From: Parvularcula sp964219355
GTDB lineage: Bacteria > Pseudomonadota > Alphaproteobacteria > Caulobacterales > Parvularculaceae
Direction of reading: 5' to 3'
DNA: 64,000 nt
Assembly: GCA_964219355.1 (NCBI GenBank)
Contig: CAXPOZ010000001.1
Location: 682,001-746,000, forward strand
The notes under the pieces: model-generated
Told to the model about the DNA's origin: nothing
Database searches by the model: none
What the model saw: only the letters and a program-made list of their open reading frames with translations
Position numbers and translations under genes: made by a program
Part shown: one piece after another, positions 49,935 through 58,885 of the stretch
Numbering within the stretch: the first letter of the stretch is position 1
Layout of the letters: each line of letters begins with the position of its first letter

Positions 49935-51271
49935 CGGCTTACGAGGTCAATTTCGACGGACTGGTCGGCCCGACCCATAATTATGGCGGGCTCTCGATGG
50001 GCAATGTCGCCTCGATGAGCCATGGTGGCGAAGCCTCGAACCCCAAGGCCGCCGCCTTGCAGGGCCTTCAGAAGATGCGGGCCCTGATGAAACTGGGCCT
50101 GAAACAGGGTGTCCTGCCGCCGCATGAGCGGCCTTTCGTGCCGGCCTTGCGGAAGATGGGTTTTTTCACAGGGACGGATGCGGATGTCATCGCGCAGGCC
50201 GCAAAAACCGACCTCGCCTTATTGCGCAATATGTCCTCGGCTGCCGCGATGTGGACCGCCAATGCGGCCACCGTTTCCCCATCCGCGGACACGCCCGATA
50301 AGCGCGTACATTTCACCCCGGCAAACCTGACGGCAATGGCGCACCGCTCTATCGAGCACCCGTTTACAGGCCGTGTCCTGAAGACATATTTCCCCGAAGA
50401 GACGGGCGCATTCGCGCATCATGACGCGGTCCCCGTGATGGGCGCCATGGGCGATGAAGGCGCAGCCAACCATGGCCGGATGGCCGCGTCGCATGGAGAG
50501 CCGGGGGCGGAGCTTTTCGTCTATGGCCGGTCCGCTTTCGAACGCCTTGGCGGCTGGAACTTCCTGCCCCGTCAGGCAGGCGAAGCGAGTGAAGCCATTG
50601 CCCGCCATCACGGCGTCGATGACAAGGCGGTCTATATCCGCCAGTCGCGCGAAGCGATTGAGGCCGGGGCCTTCCACAATGATGTCGTCAGTGTCGCGAA
50701 TGCCAATGTCCTCCTCTATCACGAGAAAGCCTTCGAGAGCCCAGAATCTGATTTCGACCGTATACGGCGGCGCGGCGATGATCTCGGCTTTGAGCCGATC
50801 TTCGTTGAGGTGAGCGAGGCCGAAGTGCCTTTGAGCGATGCCATCCGCTCCTATCTCTTCAACTCCCAGCTGATCACCCTGCCTGACGACCGCATGGCGC
50901 TGATCCTGCCCGGCGAAGCGGAGACGACGACCTCCACACGGACATGGGTTGAGCAGGCCATTGCCGGGAACAGCCCCATCGCCGAGGCGCATTATTTCGA
51001 CCTCAATCAGAGCATGAAGAATGGCGGCGGACCTGCCTGCCTGCGCTTGCGCGTTGTGCTGACCGATGACGAGCTTGCGAAGTCGCACGCCCCCGCGCTG
51101 CTTAATGAGGCAAAAATCTCCGCCCTCGAATCATGGGTCGAGAAACACTATCGCGACCGGATGACGGCAGCGGATCTCGCTGATCCCGCCCTCCTGACCG
51201 AGGTGCGCACCGCGCTCGACGAGCTCAGCTCTCTGCTTGATCTGGGACCGATCTACGATTTTCAGCGGTAG
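49931..51271 (+). CDS. astB: N-succinylarginine dihydrolase
   Basis: 446 residues, of the amidinotransferase fold. AstB removes two ammonia and one CO2 from N-succinylarginine to give N-succinylornithine. Recognisable parts: NFDGLVGPTHNYGGLSMGNV at the start, GVLPPHERPFVPALRKMG, PDKRVHFTPANLTAMAHRSI, FAHHDAVPVMGAMGDEGAAN and DLNQSMKNGGGPACLRLRVV with the catalytic Cys. Starts inside the astD stop, so it is coupled. The remaining genes astC and astE are not in this window. Its end overlaps the opposite-strand gene by 47 bases. Confidence 0.95.
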   Translation: MTAYEVNFDGLVGPTHNYGGLSMGNVASMSHGGEASNPKAAALQGLQKMRALMKLGLKQGVLPPHERPFVPALRKMGFFTGTDADVIAQAAKTDLALLRNMSSAAAMWTANAATVSPSADTPDKRVHFTPANLTAMAHRSIEHPFTGRVLKTYFPEETGAFAHHDAVPVMGAMGDEGAANHGRMAASHGEPGAELFVYGRSAFERLGGWNFLPRQAGEASEAIARHHGVDDKAVYIRQSREAIEAGAFHNDVVSVANANVLLYHEKAFESPESDFDRIRRRGDDLGFEPIFVEVSEAEVPLSDAIRSYLFNSQLITLPDDRMALILPGEAETTTSTRTWVEQAIAGNSPIAEAHYFDLNQSMKNGGGPACLRLRVVLTDDELAKSHAPALLNEAKISALESWVEKHYRDRMTAADLADPALLTEVRTALDELSSLLDLGPIYDFQR

Positions 51272-51494
51272 CTTCTTTCCGCTCACGTTCGAATTTCGAA
51301 ATGGCCCAGATCGCACCGCCTGCCATCAAAGCGAAGAAGGCAGGAAACGCGATCCAACCTGGGACCCATTTATGCAGCGGCGTGAATGCATAAATGAGGA
51401 ACCATAAAAATCCCGGGCACCCGCCCAAAGCCAGCAGATACCTCGCGCGCTGCCCCTGAGGGCTGTGCAGGATAGAATGGCGCCCTCTGCTCAC
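51225..51494 (-). CDS. small membrane protein, unknown function
   Basis: 89 residues from the GTG that overlaps the aldo/keto reductase stop by four bases (GTGA); a GTG two codons earlier is possible. Two hydrophobic segments (about 20-38 and 47-66: YLLALGGCPGFLWFLIYAF, VPGWIAFPAFFALMAGGAIW), followed by a charged C-terminal tail. Nothing recognised. It is co-transcribed with the reductase and runs 47 bases into the convergent astB. Confidence 0.6.
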   Translation of the reverse strand: MSRGRHSILHSPQGQRARYLLALGGCPGFLWFLIYAFTPLHKWVPGWIAFPAFFALMAGGAIWAISKFERERKEATAENRRSVPDQAES

Positions 51495-52546
51495 GGGCAC
51501 GGATTCGTATAGCGTTTATGGATGTCAGTAATGCGCTGCATCACTTCCGTGGTCAGTTCGACCTCCAGCGAGTTGAAGATCACATCGAGCTGTTCATCGC
51601 CATTCGCGCCAAAAATATTCGACGTCACGAAAGGACGTGTCGTGACGAACTGCATGGCAAGCGCTGCCGGATGCACCCCCATATCCCGCGCCACTTCGAC
51701 GTAAGCTGCAATCGCGGCCTCCGCATTCGGGGTCTTGTACCGGTCAAGCCGACCGAACATCTCGCCGCGTGACCCTTTGGGTTTCTGCCCGCCGAGATAT
51801 TTCCCTGACAACGACCCTTGCGCGATCGGTGAATAAGCGAGCAGCCCGACCTTCTCTTCCATCGCGCCTTCGGCGAGCGCCTGCTCGAAGGTCCGGTTGA
51901 CGAGGCTATAGGCGTTCTGGATCGACACGACGCGAGGCAGGCCCTCGCGTTCGGCGGCGCGGACAAACTCCATCACGCCCCAGGCGGTCTCATTCGACAG
52001 GCCGACATGGAGGATCTTCCCCTCACGGACGAGCTCAGCCAGACCGCCGAGCTGCTCTGCGATAGGGACGGCATCCGCATTGTCCTGCGCCACGAAACCA
52101 TTGGGTTCAGAACCGAACATCGCGACCCGCCGGTCCGGCCAGTGAATCTGATAAAGATCGATATAATCCGTCTGCAGCCGTTCAAGGCTATCCTCGACCG
52201 CCTCACGGATCTGCGCCGGGGTGACCCGTTTTTCCTTTGTCCCGCGAAGCCACTGATTGCCCGAACGGCCCGAAACTTTTGTCGCCAGCACGATCTTGTC
52301 GCGGCAACCGCGCTCCTTCATCCATTTGCCGACGATGCGTTCGGAATTGCCTTGCGTCTCGGCCTTGGGCGGGATCGTGTAAATTTCAGCCGTGTCGAAA
52401 AAATCAATGCCGAAATCGAAGCAGCGGTCCATCTGATGGAATGCCGCCTCTTCGCCTATCTGGTCGCCATACATCATGGTCCCAAGGCAAAGGCTTGAAA
52501 CGCTAACCTCCGTATCCCCCAACGGGCGTCGATCGAGTCCGGACAT
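51491..52546 (-). CDS. aldo/keto reductase (Tas-like)
   Basis: 351 residues, a TIM-barrel NADPH-dependent reductase. The catalytic tetrad is visible as Asp in FFDTAEIYTIPPK, Tyr in the same motif, Lys in KIVLATKVSG and His in LYQIHWPD, and cofactor binding in LLAYSPIAQGSLSGKYL. The N-terminus GLDRRPLGDTEVSVSSLCLG and the PPKAETQGNSERIVGKW segment are like E. coli Tas. GGAGCC precedes the ATG. Substrate unknown. Confidence 0.9.
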   Translation of the reverse strand: MSGLDRRPLGDTEVSVSSLCLGTMMYGDQIGEEAAFHQMDRCFDFGIDFFDTAEIYTIPPKAETQGNSERIVGKWMKERGCRDKIVLATKVSGRSGNQWLRGTKEKRVTPAQIREAVEDSLERLQTDYIDLYQIHWPDRRVAMFGSEPNGFVAQDNADAVPIAEQLGGLAELVREGKILHVGLSNETAWGVMEFVRAAEREGLPRVVSIQNAYSLVNRTFEQALAEGAMEEKVGLLAYSPIAQGSLSGKYLGGQKPKGSRGEMFGRLDRYKTPNAEAAIAAYVEVARDMGVHPAALAMQFVTTRPFVTSNIFGANGDEQLDVIFNSLEVELTTEVMQRITDIHKRYTNPCP

Positions 52547-52644
52547 GGGCGGCTCCTTAAAGTCTGTTGAGGGGCAGAGATGGCACCTTGCCCGCTTTCG
52601 CCCAAGCCCCCATCTTCAAACATAAGCCGATGTGGGAATCTCCG

Positions 52645-53205
52645 ATGAAAAAGCGTGACCTTCTGGCCGGTACCGGCGCCATTGCGGCGGCCTTTGCGAT
52701 CTTTACCGCTACTGAACCGCAGACTGCTGCCTCTGCCCCGGCGCTGGAGCCAGAGCAGGTGATCGTCGTCGATCCGGCAGGCACAAGCGTCGTCGCCGAG
52801 GAACAAGCCGGCACGCTGGAGGCCGCACCCGCCCACCTCAAATGGGGCATCGCCGCGGCGCTCGGCACGCTGATTGGCGGCGCCATCGCCGCCCTTGGCT
52901 TTAATCGCATCCTCAACTGGCTCGCCTCCAGCCGCAAAGCTGCCACAAAGGCTGTCGGCGCTGCCGCCAAGGCCCCCAGACGCGCCGCCCGCGCGACGGT
53001 CCGCAAAGTGGCGGAAGTTTTCGAGGCCCCGGGCCGCACGGCTGCAAAGATGTCCGTCCTGACGCTCGGCGCCCTCTTTGCCTTTGCCCTTCTCGATGTG
53101 TCGTGGAAGGCCAGCGCCGTGGTCGGCGGTGGGGCGTTTCTATGGAGCGCCCTTGGCTGGCGGAAGAAAAAGCAGGCTGAAGACAGGGCTGCGGCCCCCG
53201 CCTGA
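52645..53205 (+). CDS. membrane protein of unknown function
   Basis: 186 residues from the ATG at 52645; an ATG five codons earlier would also give MWESPMKKRD. Begins MKKRDLLAGTGAIAAAFAIF, a signal or anchor sequence; a second hydrophobic helix at about 66-85 (WGIAAALGTLIGGAIAALGF), then a Lys/Arg/Ala-rich stretch (AATKAVGAAAKAPRRAARAT), and two more hydrophobic segments near the end, with a basic tail. No family recognised. Confidence 0.6.
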   Translation: MKKRDLLAGTGAIAAAFAIFTATEPQTAASAPALEPEQVIVVDPAGTSVVAEEQAGTLEAAPAHLKWGIAAALGTLIGGAIAALGFNRILNWLASSRKAATKAVGAAAKAPRRAARATVRKVAEVFEAPGRTAAKMSVLTLGALFAFALLDVSWKASAVVGGGAFLWSALGWRKKKQAEDRAAAPA

Positions 53206-53371
53206 GCTTAACCGGCTATTAAGCAAGCTTGAGAAAACTTTGCCGAATGTCACATTCTGCCCAAATTCGCCCAATTTCGGTCTAATTTGTTAGATAGGTG
53301 ACTGATCAAGGTTTTGACGCTCTCTCCTAAAAGCGCCCTAGCCCCAACCAGAGTAACTTGCACATTCCCAT

Positions 53372-53403
53372 AAACCCCTGCCGTCCCCCCGGCGGGGGTT
53401 TTT
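53372..53403 (+). terminator. rho-independent terminator upstream of rpe
   Basis: A 12-base stem (AAACCCCTGCCG with CGGCGGGGGTTT, one G-T pair) and TCCCCC loop, followed by T residues. It ends 166-198 bases beyond the membrane-protein stop, long enough to leave room for a small RNA, and 52 bases before the rpe start. Confidence 0.78.
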
Positions 53404-53455
53404 CCTGCACCGGGTCTTGGTTGTCAGTGCCCATGACCCGTCCTAGATCGAGACC

Positions 53456-54130
53456 ATGAGCGCTCCCCTTATTTCCCCGTCGATCCTGTCCGCCGATTTT
53501 GCCCAATTGGGCGAAGAGGTCAGACGTATTGACGCGGCAGGCGCCGATTTCATTCATGTCGATGTGATGGACGGACATTTCGTTCCCAATCTCACGATCG
53601 GGCCGGGTGTCGTCAAAGCGCTGCGTCCGCATACGAAAAAGCCGTTTGACGTTCATCTGATGATCGCCCCGGCGGATCCCTACATCGCCGCCTTTGCAGA
53701 AGCTGGCGCCGATTACCTGACCGTCCACCCAGAGGCGGGACCACATCTGCACCGTACACTGCAGATGATCAGGGATAAGGGCGTTAAACCCGGTGTTGCC
53801 CTCAACCCCGCGACGCCGCTGGAAGCTGTCGAGCCGGTGCTCGACATGATCGATCTGATCCTTGTGATGAGCGTCAATCCGGGTTTTGGCGGACAAGCAT
53901 TCCTGCCCGCACAGCTGCTCCGTATCGAGCGGCTGCGGCAGATGATTGCGGCGACGGGGCGTGATATCCTGATCGAGGTTGATGGCGGGGTCACTCCGGA
54001 CAATGCCGCCTCGATCCTAAAAGCCGGCGCCGATGCGCTGGTCGCCGGGACGGCCGTTTTCCGTGGCGGTCCCGATGCGTATGCGGAGAACATCGCCGCA
54101 CTGAAAGCGGCGGGGAGTCTGGCGGTTTAA
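53456..54130 (+). CDS. rpe: ribulose-phosphate 3-epimerase
   Basis: 224 residues. Rpe interconverts ribulose 5-phosphate and xylulose 5-phosphate in the pentose phosphate pathway. TIM-barrel with the active-site Asp and His visible in HVDVMDGHFVPNLTIGPGVV and VHLMIAPADPYIAAFAEAGA, then VLDMIDLILVMSVNPGFGGQ and DGGVTPDNAASILKAGADAL. The start is the ATG at 53456 with the family start LISPSILSADFAQLG. The heparinase-like gene begins 1 base after its stop. Confidence 0.96.
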   Translation: MSAPLISPSILSADFAQLGEEVRRIDAAGADFIHVDVMDGHFVPNLTIGPGVVKALRPHTKKPFDVHLMIAPADPYIAAFAEAGADYLTVHPEAGPHLHRTLQMIRDKGVKPGVALNPATPLEAVEPVLDMIDLILVMSVNPGFGGQAFLPAQLLRIERLRQMIAATGRDILIEVDGGVTPDNAASILKAGADALVAGTAVFRGGPDAYAENIAALKAAGSLAV

Positions 54131-54131
54131 G

Positions 54132-55589
54132 GTGAGTAAGCGCCCGCGTGAAAGTGGCCGTGCCCGTTTTTATCATGACGTTCAGTTGCGCGGTCCCATC
54201 CCGCAGCGACTGGTCTTCTACCCGGAAGTCTCGGCGGCCCCGTCCGAGGCGCTGATCGAGGCTGCGCTCGCCTGGACCGCCGAGGACGACATGTCCCCGG
54301 GCAGTCTCGCCGCAGCCGAATCCTTTCACCGCTTTGACTGGTTGCCGATCCTCGCAGGCGCTGGTGATGATGGCCCGGAAGCCATCCGTCAGCTGACGGC
54401 CTTCTGGCTGGAACAGCATGGCCGGTTCTCGCCCGCCACGTGGCGGGCAACGCTGTGCGCACCGCGCGTGATCAGGATGCTGTGCCATATGGACCTTCTG
54501 ACCAGCGGCATGGACGGCCCGATGCGGGCCATGATCCTTGATTCCACCGCCCGGCAGGCAAGGCATCTTTCGCGCTTCCTGCGGCGCGGCAAGGACAAGC
54601 AGCGCCTGCCCGTCGTGGTCGCACGCACATTGGCAAGCCTCTGTCTGCCCGAAGACAGGCAAATCGGCACAACAGACACGCCCCGACTGGGCCAGTATCT
54701 TCGGCCGCTCGCCGAAGGCGAGCTGCCAGCCAGCTGGCGGCATGTGAATGTCGCCCTTCAGGAGGCGGATGATCTTTTCATCCTGTCCGAAGCCTTTGAC
54801 ATCCGTCGCCTCAGCGCCCCACCCGAACTTGATGAAGCGCTGAAAGTTGCCCGACTCTATATTGGCGGCTTTCTGACCGGGGAGGGCGGCATGGTGCAGA
54901 TGCCCGGCAGATATGCGCCCGACAAGGCAGCCCTTCACCGCATCGACCCCATGATCCGCCCAGAATCAGCAATCCTCCTTGAACGGATGGGTTATGCGAG
55001 CCTTCGTGACGGTGACACACTCTTCATGGCTGACCTCGGCAAGGATCAGGACCTGGCTGGCACAGGCGGTATTGCACTGACCACCGGGCGCACGCCTCTG
55101 ATCGTCAGTTGCGGCGCGCCTTCACCTGCGGCGATCGGGATTGTGGACCGTATGGCGGCCTGGGCTGATGCACTCAATACGCCTGCTGCGGCCTCGGGAT
55201 TTGATATCCCCGCCCTCGCCCCGGCGAGCCATGTGCGCCCCAGCGCTCAGGAAATGAGCCTCTCTTGGTCGAGCCGCCGCGGCACAATCCAACGGAAGTT
55301 TGAGCTTTCCGAAAGTGAGCATCAGCTAAGCGTGGAAGAGCAAATCCCCACCGAAAAGCTCGACCTAAGGTTGCATATTGGCGCAGGTCAGGCCAAGCTC
55401 GATGAGCATGGAGGGGTCGATATTGCTCTGGATCAAGGAGCAGGCGCCAGACTTACAATAGATGGCGCAAAGACACAGATCGAAGAAAGTGTCAGTGCGT
55501 GGCCAGACGGGCGCATAGAAAAATTGTATCAAATCGTCATGTCCCCTTGTGGTCCCGCCGTCCGATGGCGGATAAAGTGGGGACAATAG
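54132..55589 (+). CDS. heparinase II/III-family protein
   Basis: 485 residues, with a GTG start 1 base after the rpe stop. N-terminal alpha-helical toroid (about 60-260: WRATLCAPRVIRMLCHMDLL, LILDSTARQARHLSRFLRRG) and C-terminal beta domain (about 330-485, RGTIQRKFELSESEHQLSVEE). Alphaproteobacteria often carry such a gene between rsmB/rpe and purH, where substrate is unknown. It is shorter than classic lyases of about 550-600 residues, and I see no signal peptide, which argues against a secreted lyase. Perhaps a scaffold or intracellular enzyme. Confidence 0.72.
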   Translation: MSKRPRESGRARFYHDVQLRGPIPQRLVFYPEVSAAPSEALIEAALAWTAEDDMSPGSLAAAESFHRFDWLPILAGAGDDGPEAIRQLTAFWLEQHGRFSPATWRATLCAPRVIRMLCHMDLLTSGMDGPMRAMILDSTARQARHLSRFLRRGKDKQRLPVVVARTLASLCLPEDRQIGTTDTPRLGQYLRPLAEGELPASWRHVNVALQEADDLFILSEAFDIRRLSAPPELDEALKVARLYIGGFLTGEGGMVQMPGRYAPDKAALHRIDPMIRPESAILLERMGYASLRDGDTLFMADLGKDQDLAGTGGIALTTGRTPLIVSCGAPSPAAIGIVDRMAAWADALNTPAAASGFDIPALAPASHVRPSAQEMSLSWSSRRGTIQRKFELSESEHQLSVEEQIPTEKLDLRLHIGAGQAKLDEHGGVDIALDQGAGARLTIDGAKTQIEESVSAWPDGRIEKLYQIVMSPCGPAVRWRIKWGQ

Positions 55590-55680
55590 ATTGTGTTTCT
55601 GCCCGATGGTCATGAGATTGCCATAAGGCTATGTCAGTTGGGACATATTCGGGCCGTATATATAGAAAGATTGTGGCAGC

Positions 55681-56916
55681 ATGGGGTTCAAAGCAGGCTT
55701 GCCCGGGTTCAGACGCCGTCGCACTGACCGTGTACGGGCCCGTCTTGCCCCGAGCGATTTGACAGCTCTCGAATTAGACAGCGCCCAACTGCTTGATCGC
55801 GCCCCGCGTCATATTGACCTGCGCCAGGCCGAACGCTTCATCACCGGCAAGCGCGTCATGATAACTGGTGCCGGTGGCACGATTGGGTCGGAGCTTTCGC
55901 GACAGGTCGCAAATTTTGCCCCCAGCGAACTCACCCTCGTCGATAATTCGGAATTCAACCTTTACGAGATCGATCTCGAGATCCGGGGCCGTTACCCGGA
56001 CCTTTCGATGCGCTCAGTTCTCGTCGATGTCTGCCGGGAAGCGCATCTCAAGCGGCTCTTCGAGAAATCTGCTCCCCATGTTGTCCTGCACGCAGCGGCC
56101 TTCAAACATGTGCCGATCGTTGAGAACAATCTGGCGCCAGCGGCTCTGACCAATATCCTGGGCGCAAAGAACGTCTTTGATACCGCTATCGAGTTTGGCG
56201 CCGAGGCCGTAACGTTCATCTCGACCGACAAGGCAGTGAACCCGACCAGCTTCATGGGCGCAACCAAGCGCGTCGCTGAGCTCTATGCGCAGGCGCTCGA
56301 CATCGCCCAGACCGGCACGCGCTTCACCACGGTTCGCTTCGGCAATGTCCTTGGCTCCACCGGTTCGGTGGCCCCGCTCTTCCAGCGCCAGATCGCGCAA
56401 GGCGGGCCGATCACTGTGACGCATAAGGACGTTCAGCGCTTTTTCATGACAACGCGCGAGGCTGTGCAGCTCGTTCTCGAAGCGGCATCCCTCTGCGATG
56501 AATCCAACCGGGTCATGACCCATGACGGGCGGATCTTCGTGCTCGATATGGGCGAGCCGGTGCGCATCGTGACCCTTGCCGAACGGATGATTTCTGCTGC
56601 CGGCCTGCGCCCGCATGAAGACATCGAAATCGTCTATACCGGCCTGCGGCCCGGCGAAAAGCTGTTCGAGGAAGTCTTCCACGATCTTGAGCGGCTCGTC
56701 CGCACCGGGGTCGAAGGCATCCTTCTCGCCTCCCCGTCAATGATCGACTTGCCGCTTCTCGAGCCGCGCCTCGAAGAGATCATCGGCTATGCGGTGGATG
56801 GCGATGCGGATGCACTGGCCGGGGCCGTCAACCATCTGGTACCGGAATTCCGGGTGACCCCGAATACCAAGGAACAAATCTCAACGCCTTCGGACCGCGC
56901 CCGCCACGCCGACTGA
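55681..56916 (+). CDS. soluble CapD/FlaA1-like nucleotide-sugar epimerase-dehydratase
   Basis: 411 residues. SDR fold with dinucleotide motif VMITGAGGTIGSELSRQVAN (about 59-78), HAAAFKHVPIVENN and FISTDKAVNPTSFMGATKRVAE, in which Met replaces the SDR Tyr as in FlaA1/WbpM-type 4,6-dehydratases. The GEPVRIVTLAERMI and YTGLRPGEKLFEEVF ending matches. Membrane-bound WbpM/CapD proteins have four N-terminal helices; here there is only a short basic head. It probably acts on UDP-GlcNAc-type sugars for a surface polysaccharide. It is inserted between the heparinase-like gene and purH. Confidence 0.85.
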   Translation: MGFKAGLPGFRRRRTDRVRARLAPSDLTALELDSAQLLDRAPRHIDLRQAERFITGKRVMITGAGGTIGSELSRQVANFAPSELTLVDNSEFNLYEIDLEIRGRYPDLSMRSVLVDVCREAHLKRLFEKSAPHVVLHAAAFKHVPIVENNLAPAALTNILGAKNVFDTAIEFGAEAVTFISTDKAVNPTSFMGATKRVAELYAQALDIAQTGTRFTTVRFGNVLGSTGSVAPLFQRQIAQGGPITVTHKDVQRFFMTTREAVQLVLEAASLCDESNRVMTHDGRIFVLDMGEPVRIVTLAERMISAAGLRPHEDIEIVYTGLRPGEKLFEEVFHDLERLVRTGVEGILLASPSMIDLPLLEPRLEEIIGYAVDGDADALAGAVNHLVPEFRVTPNTKEQISTPSDRARHAD

Positions 56917-57234
56917 CGACCTTCGGGGATGTCATTTCAGACGTGTTTTCAATCAGATCAGAGGCACTCCGTCATCGGACCAAGCTGGACCGAGGGACCG
57001 GTTTGCGCACCTGCCTCCTCGCAACCGATAGGCCATGTAAGTCAAGTGATGACAAAGCTGCGGCACCTGCTGCCAAAGCAGTGGAAAATGTCAGGAAGAC
57101 CAGCCGCGCTGGTCACTTTCGGCAGTTCTTGGCGGAATGCTGATTTTACACATTGCATCGCTTGCCCTTGTCATCGCAGAGGCCGATAAGCCCCGGCATT
57201 CCGCCGCAAAGCCCTATCCGGAGTGCCAAGCCCA
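56917..57234. other. 318-base gap between the CapD-like gene and purH
   Basis: Most likely the purH promoter and leader. A short hairpin, GACCAGC/GCTGGTC with a 3-base loop, lies near 57098-57114. I do not see a purine-type riboswitch or a PurR-type site. An 86-codon open frame starting at 56929 has no ribosome site or recognisable motif. Confidence 0.45.
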
Positions 57235-58818
57235 GTGACTTCTTCCGACACCAGACTGCCCCTCAAACGCGCCCTGATTTCCGTCAGTGACAAGGAGGGT
57301 CTGATCCCCTTTGCCACGCGCCTTAGCGAGGCCGGGGTTGAGCTTTTGTCGACCGGCGGCACAGCCAAAGCGCTGCGTGAAGCGGGCCTTGATGTGCGGG
57401 ACGTCTCTGATGTCACCGGTTTCCCCGAAATCATGGACGGCCGCGTGAAGACGCTGCACCCCAAAGTGCATGGCGGCCTCCTCGCTGACCGCTCAAAATC
57501 AAGCCACATCGAAGCGATGGAAGAGAACGGGATCGAAGGCATCGACCTGCTGGTCGTCAATCTCTACCCCTTCGAAGCGACGCTCGCACGCGGCGCTGAC
57601 TATGATGAGATGGTCGAGAATATCGATATTGGTGGCCCGGCGATGATCCGCGCCGCCGCCAAGAACCACGCCCATGTCGCCATCGTGACGGATACGGAAG
57701 ATTACGCCGTCATCACCGATGCATTGGCAGAGGGCGGCACCACATTCGATGACCGTAAGAAACTGGCGGCAACTGCTTATGCGCGGACAGCGGCCTATGA
57801 CGCGGCGATCTCCGGCTGGTTCCAGAAAGAACTGGGTGATCTTCTCCCCCGCCGCGTCGTGATCGCCGGCACCCGACTTGATGAGCTGCGCTATGGCGAG
57901 AACCCGCACCAGCCGGCCGCGCTTTATAAAGGTACGGAGGATCGCCCCGGCATTACCGCGACGACCCAGCATCAGGGTAAGGCGCTGAGCTACAATAATA
58001 TCAATGACGCCGATGCGGCGGTCGAACTCGTTTCAGAATTCTTCCCTCCGGCCGTTGCCATCATCAAGCACGCCAATCCTTGCGGTGTGGCAAGCGGTGA
58101 CAACCTCCTCGAAGCCTATGAGCGCGCCCTTGCCTGCGATCCCGTCTCCGCCTTTGGCGGCATTGTTGCGGTCAACCGCCCGCTTGATGCAAAGACCGCC
58201 GAGGAGATCGTCAAGATCTTCACCGAGATCGTCATCGCGCCTGCCATCGAAGATGGCGTCGCCGAAATTTTCGCCAAGAAGAAAAACCTCCGCCTTCTGA
58301 CGACATCAGAATTGCCCGACCCATGCATGGGTCATATGCGGGCCCGCCCTGTCGCAGGCGGGTTCCTCTATCAATTCATGGATAACGGACAGGTGTTCCC
58401 GGAAGACATGAAAACTGTAACCAAACGCACGCCATCTGACGAAGAAAAGGCCGATCTTCTCTTTGCCTTCAAGGTGGCCAAACACGTGAAATCGAATGCG
58501 ATTGTTTATGTGAAGGATGGCGCGACCGTCGGCATTGGCGCTGGTCAGATGAGCCGCCTCGACTCGACCCGCATCGCCGTGCGCAAGTCACAGGACGCCG
58601 CCGAAGCCATGGGGCTTGAGACCCCGCTGGTCAGCGGCTCCGTTGTTGCCTCTGACGCCTTCTTTCCGTTCCCGGATGGCCTGATCTCCGCTGCCGAAGC
58701 CGGCGCGACAGCCGTCATCCAGCCGGGCGGATCGATCCGCGATGAGGAGGTGATCGCCGCCGCAGACGAGCGCGGCCTCGCCATGGTATTTACCGGAATG
58801 AGACATTTCCGGCACTAG
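57235..58818 (+). CDS. purH: bifunctional AICAR transformylase / IMP cyclohydrolase
   Basis: 527 residues from the GTG at 57235 (GGAG 11 bases upstream); a GTG at 57223 overlaps its own ribosome site. N-terminal MGS-like domain (LKRALISVSDKEGLIPFATR, LSTGGTAKALREAGLDVRDV, LVVNLYPFEATLARGADYDE) closes the IMP ring; the C-terminal domain formylates AICAR (ELRYGENPHQPAALYKGTED, AIIKHANPCGVASGDNLLEA). These are the last two steps of purine synthesis. The gdh-type gene follows after 67 bases. Confidence 0.95.
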   Translation: MTSSDTRLPLKRALISVSDKEGLIPFATRLSEAGVELLSTGGTAKALREAGLDVRDVSDVTGFPEIMDGRVKTLHPKVHGGLLADRSKSSHIEAMEENGIEGIDLLVVNLYPFEATLARGADYDEMVENIDIGGPAMIRAAAKNHAHVAIVTDTEDYAVITDALAEGGTTFDDRKKLAATAYARTAAYDAAISGWFQKELGDLLPRRVVIAGTRLDELRYGENPHQPAALYKGTEDRPGITATTQHQGKALSYNNINDADAAVELVSEFFPPAVAIIKHANPCGVASGDNLLEAYERALACDPVSAFGGIVAVNRPLDAKTAEEIVKIFTEIVIAPAIEDGVAEIFAKKKNLRLLTTSELPDPCMGHMRARPVAGGFLYQFMDNGQVFPEDMKTVTKRTPSDEEKADLLFAFKVAKHVKSNAIVYVKDGATVGIGAGQMSRLDSTRIAVRKSQDAAEAMGLETPLVSGSVVASDAFFPFPDGLISAAEAGATAVIQPGGSIRDEEVIAAADERGLAMVFTGMRHFRH

Positions 58819-58885
58819 AGCTTGAGAAAGGGCGCGAAAGAACGCCCCGGCGTTTGCCTCGCCGCTAAACCCCTGGAGGAATGGC

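Noticed and set aside
56929..57189. Plus-strand open frame of 86 codons before purH
   Set aside because: No ribosome site, no motif, unusual composition; treated as leader region.
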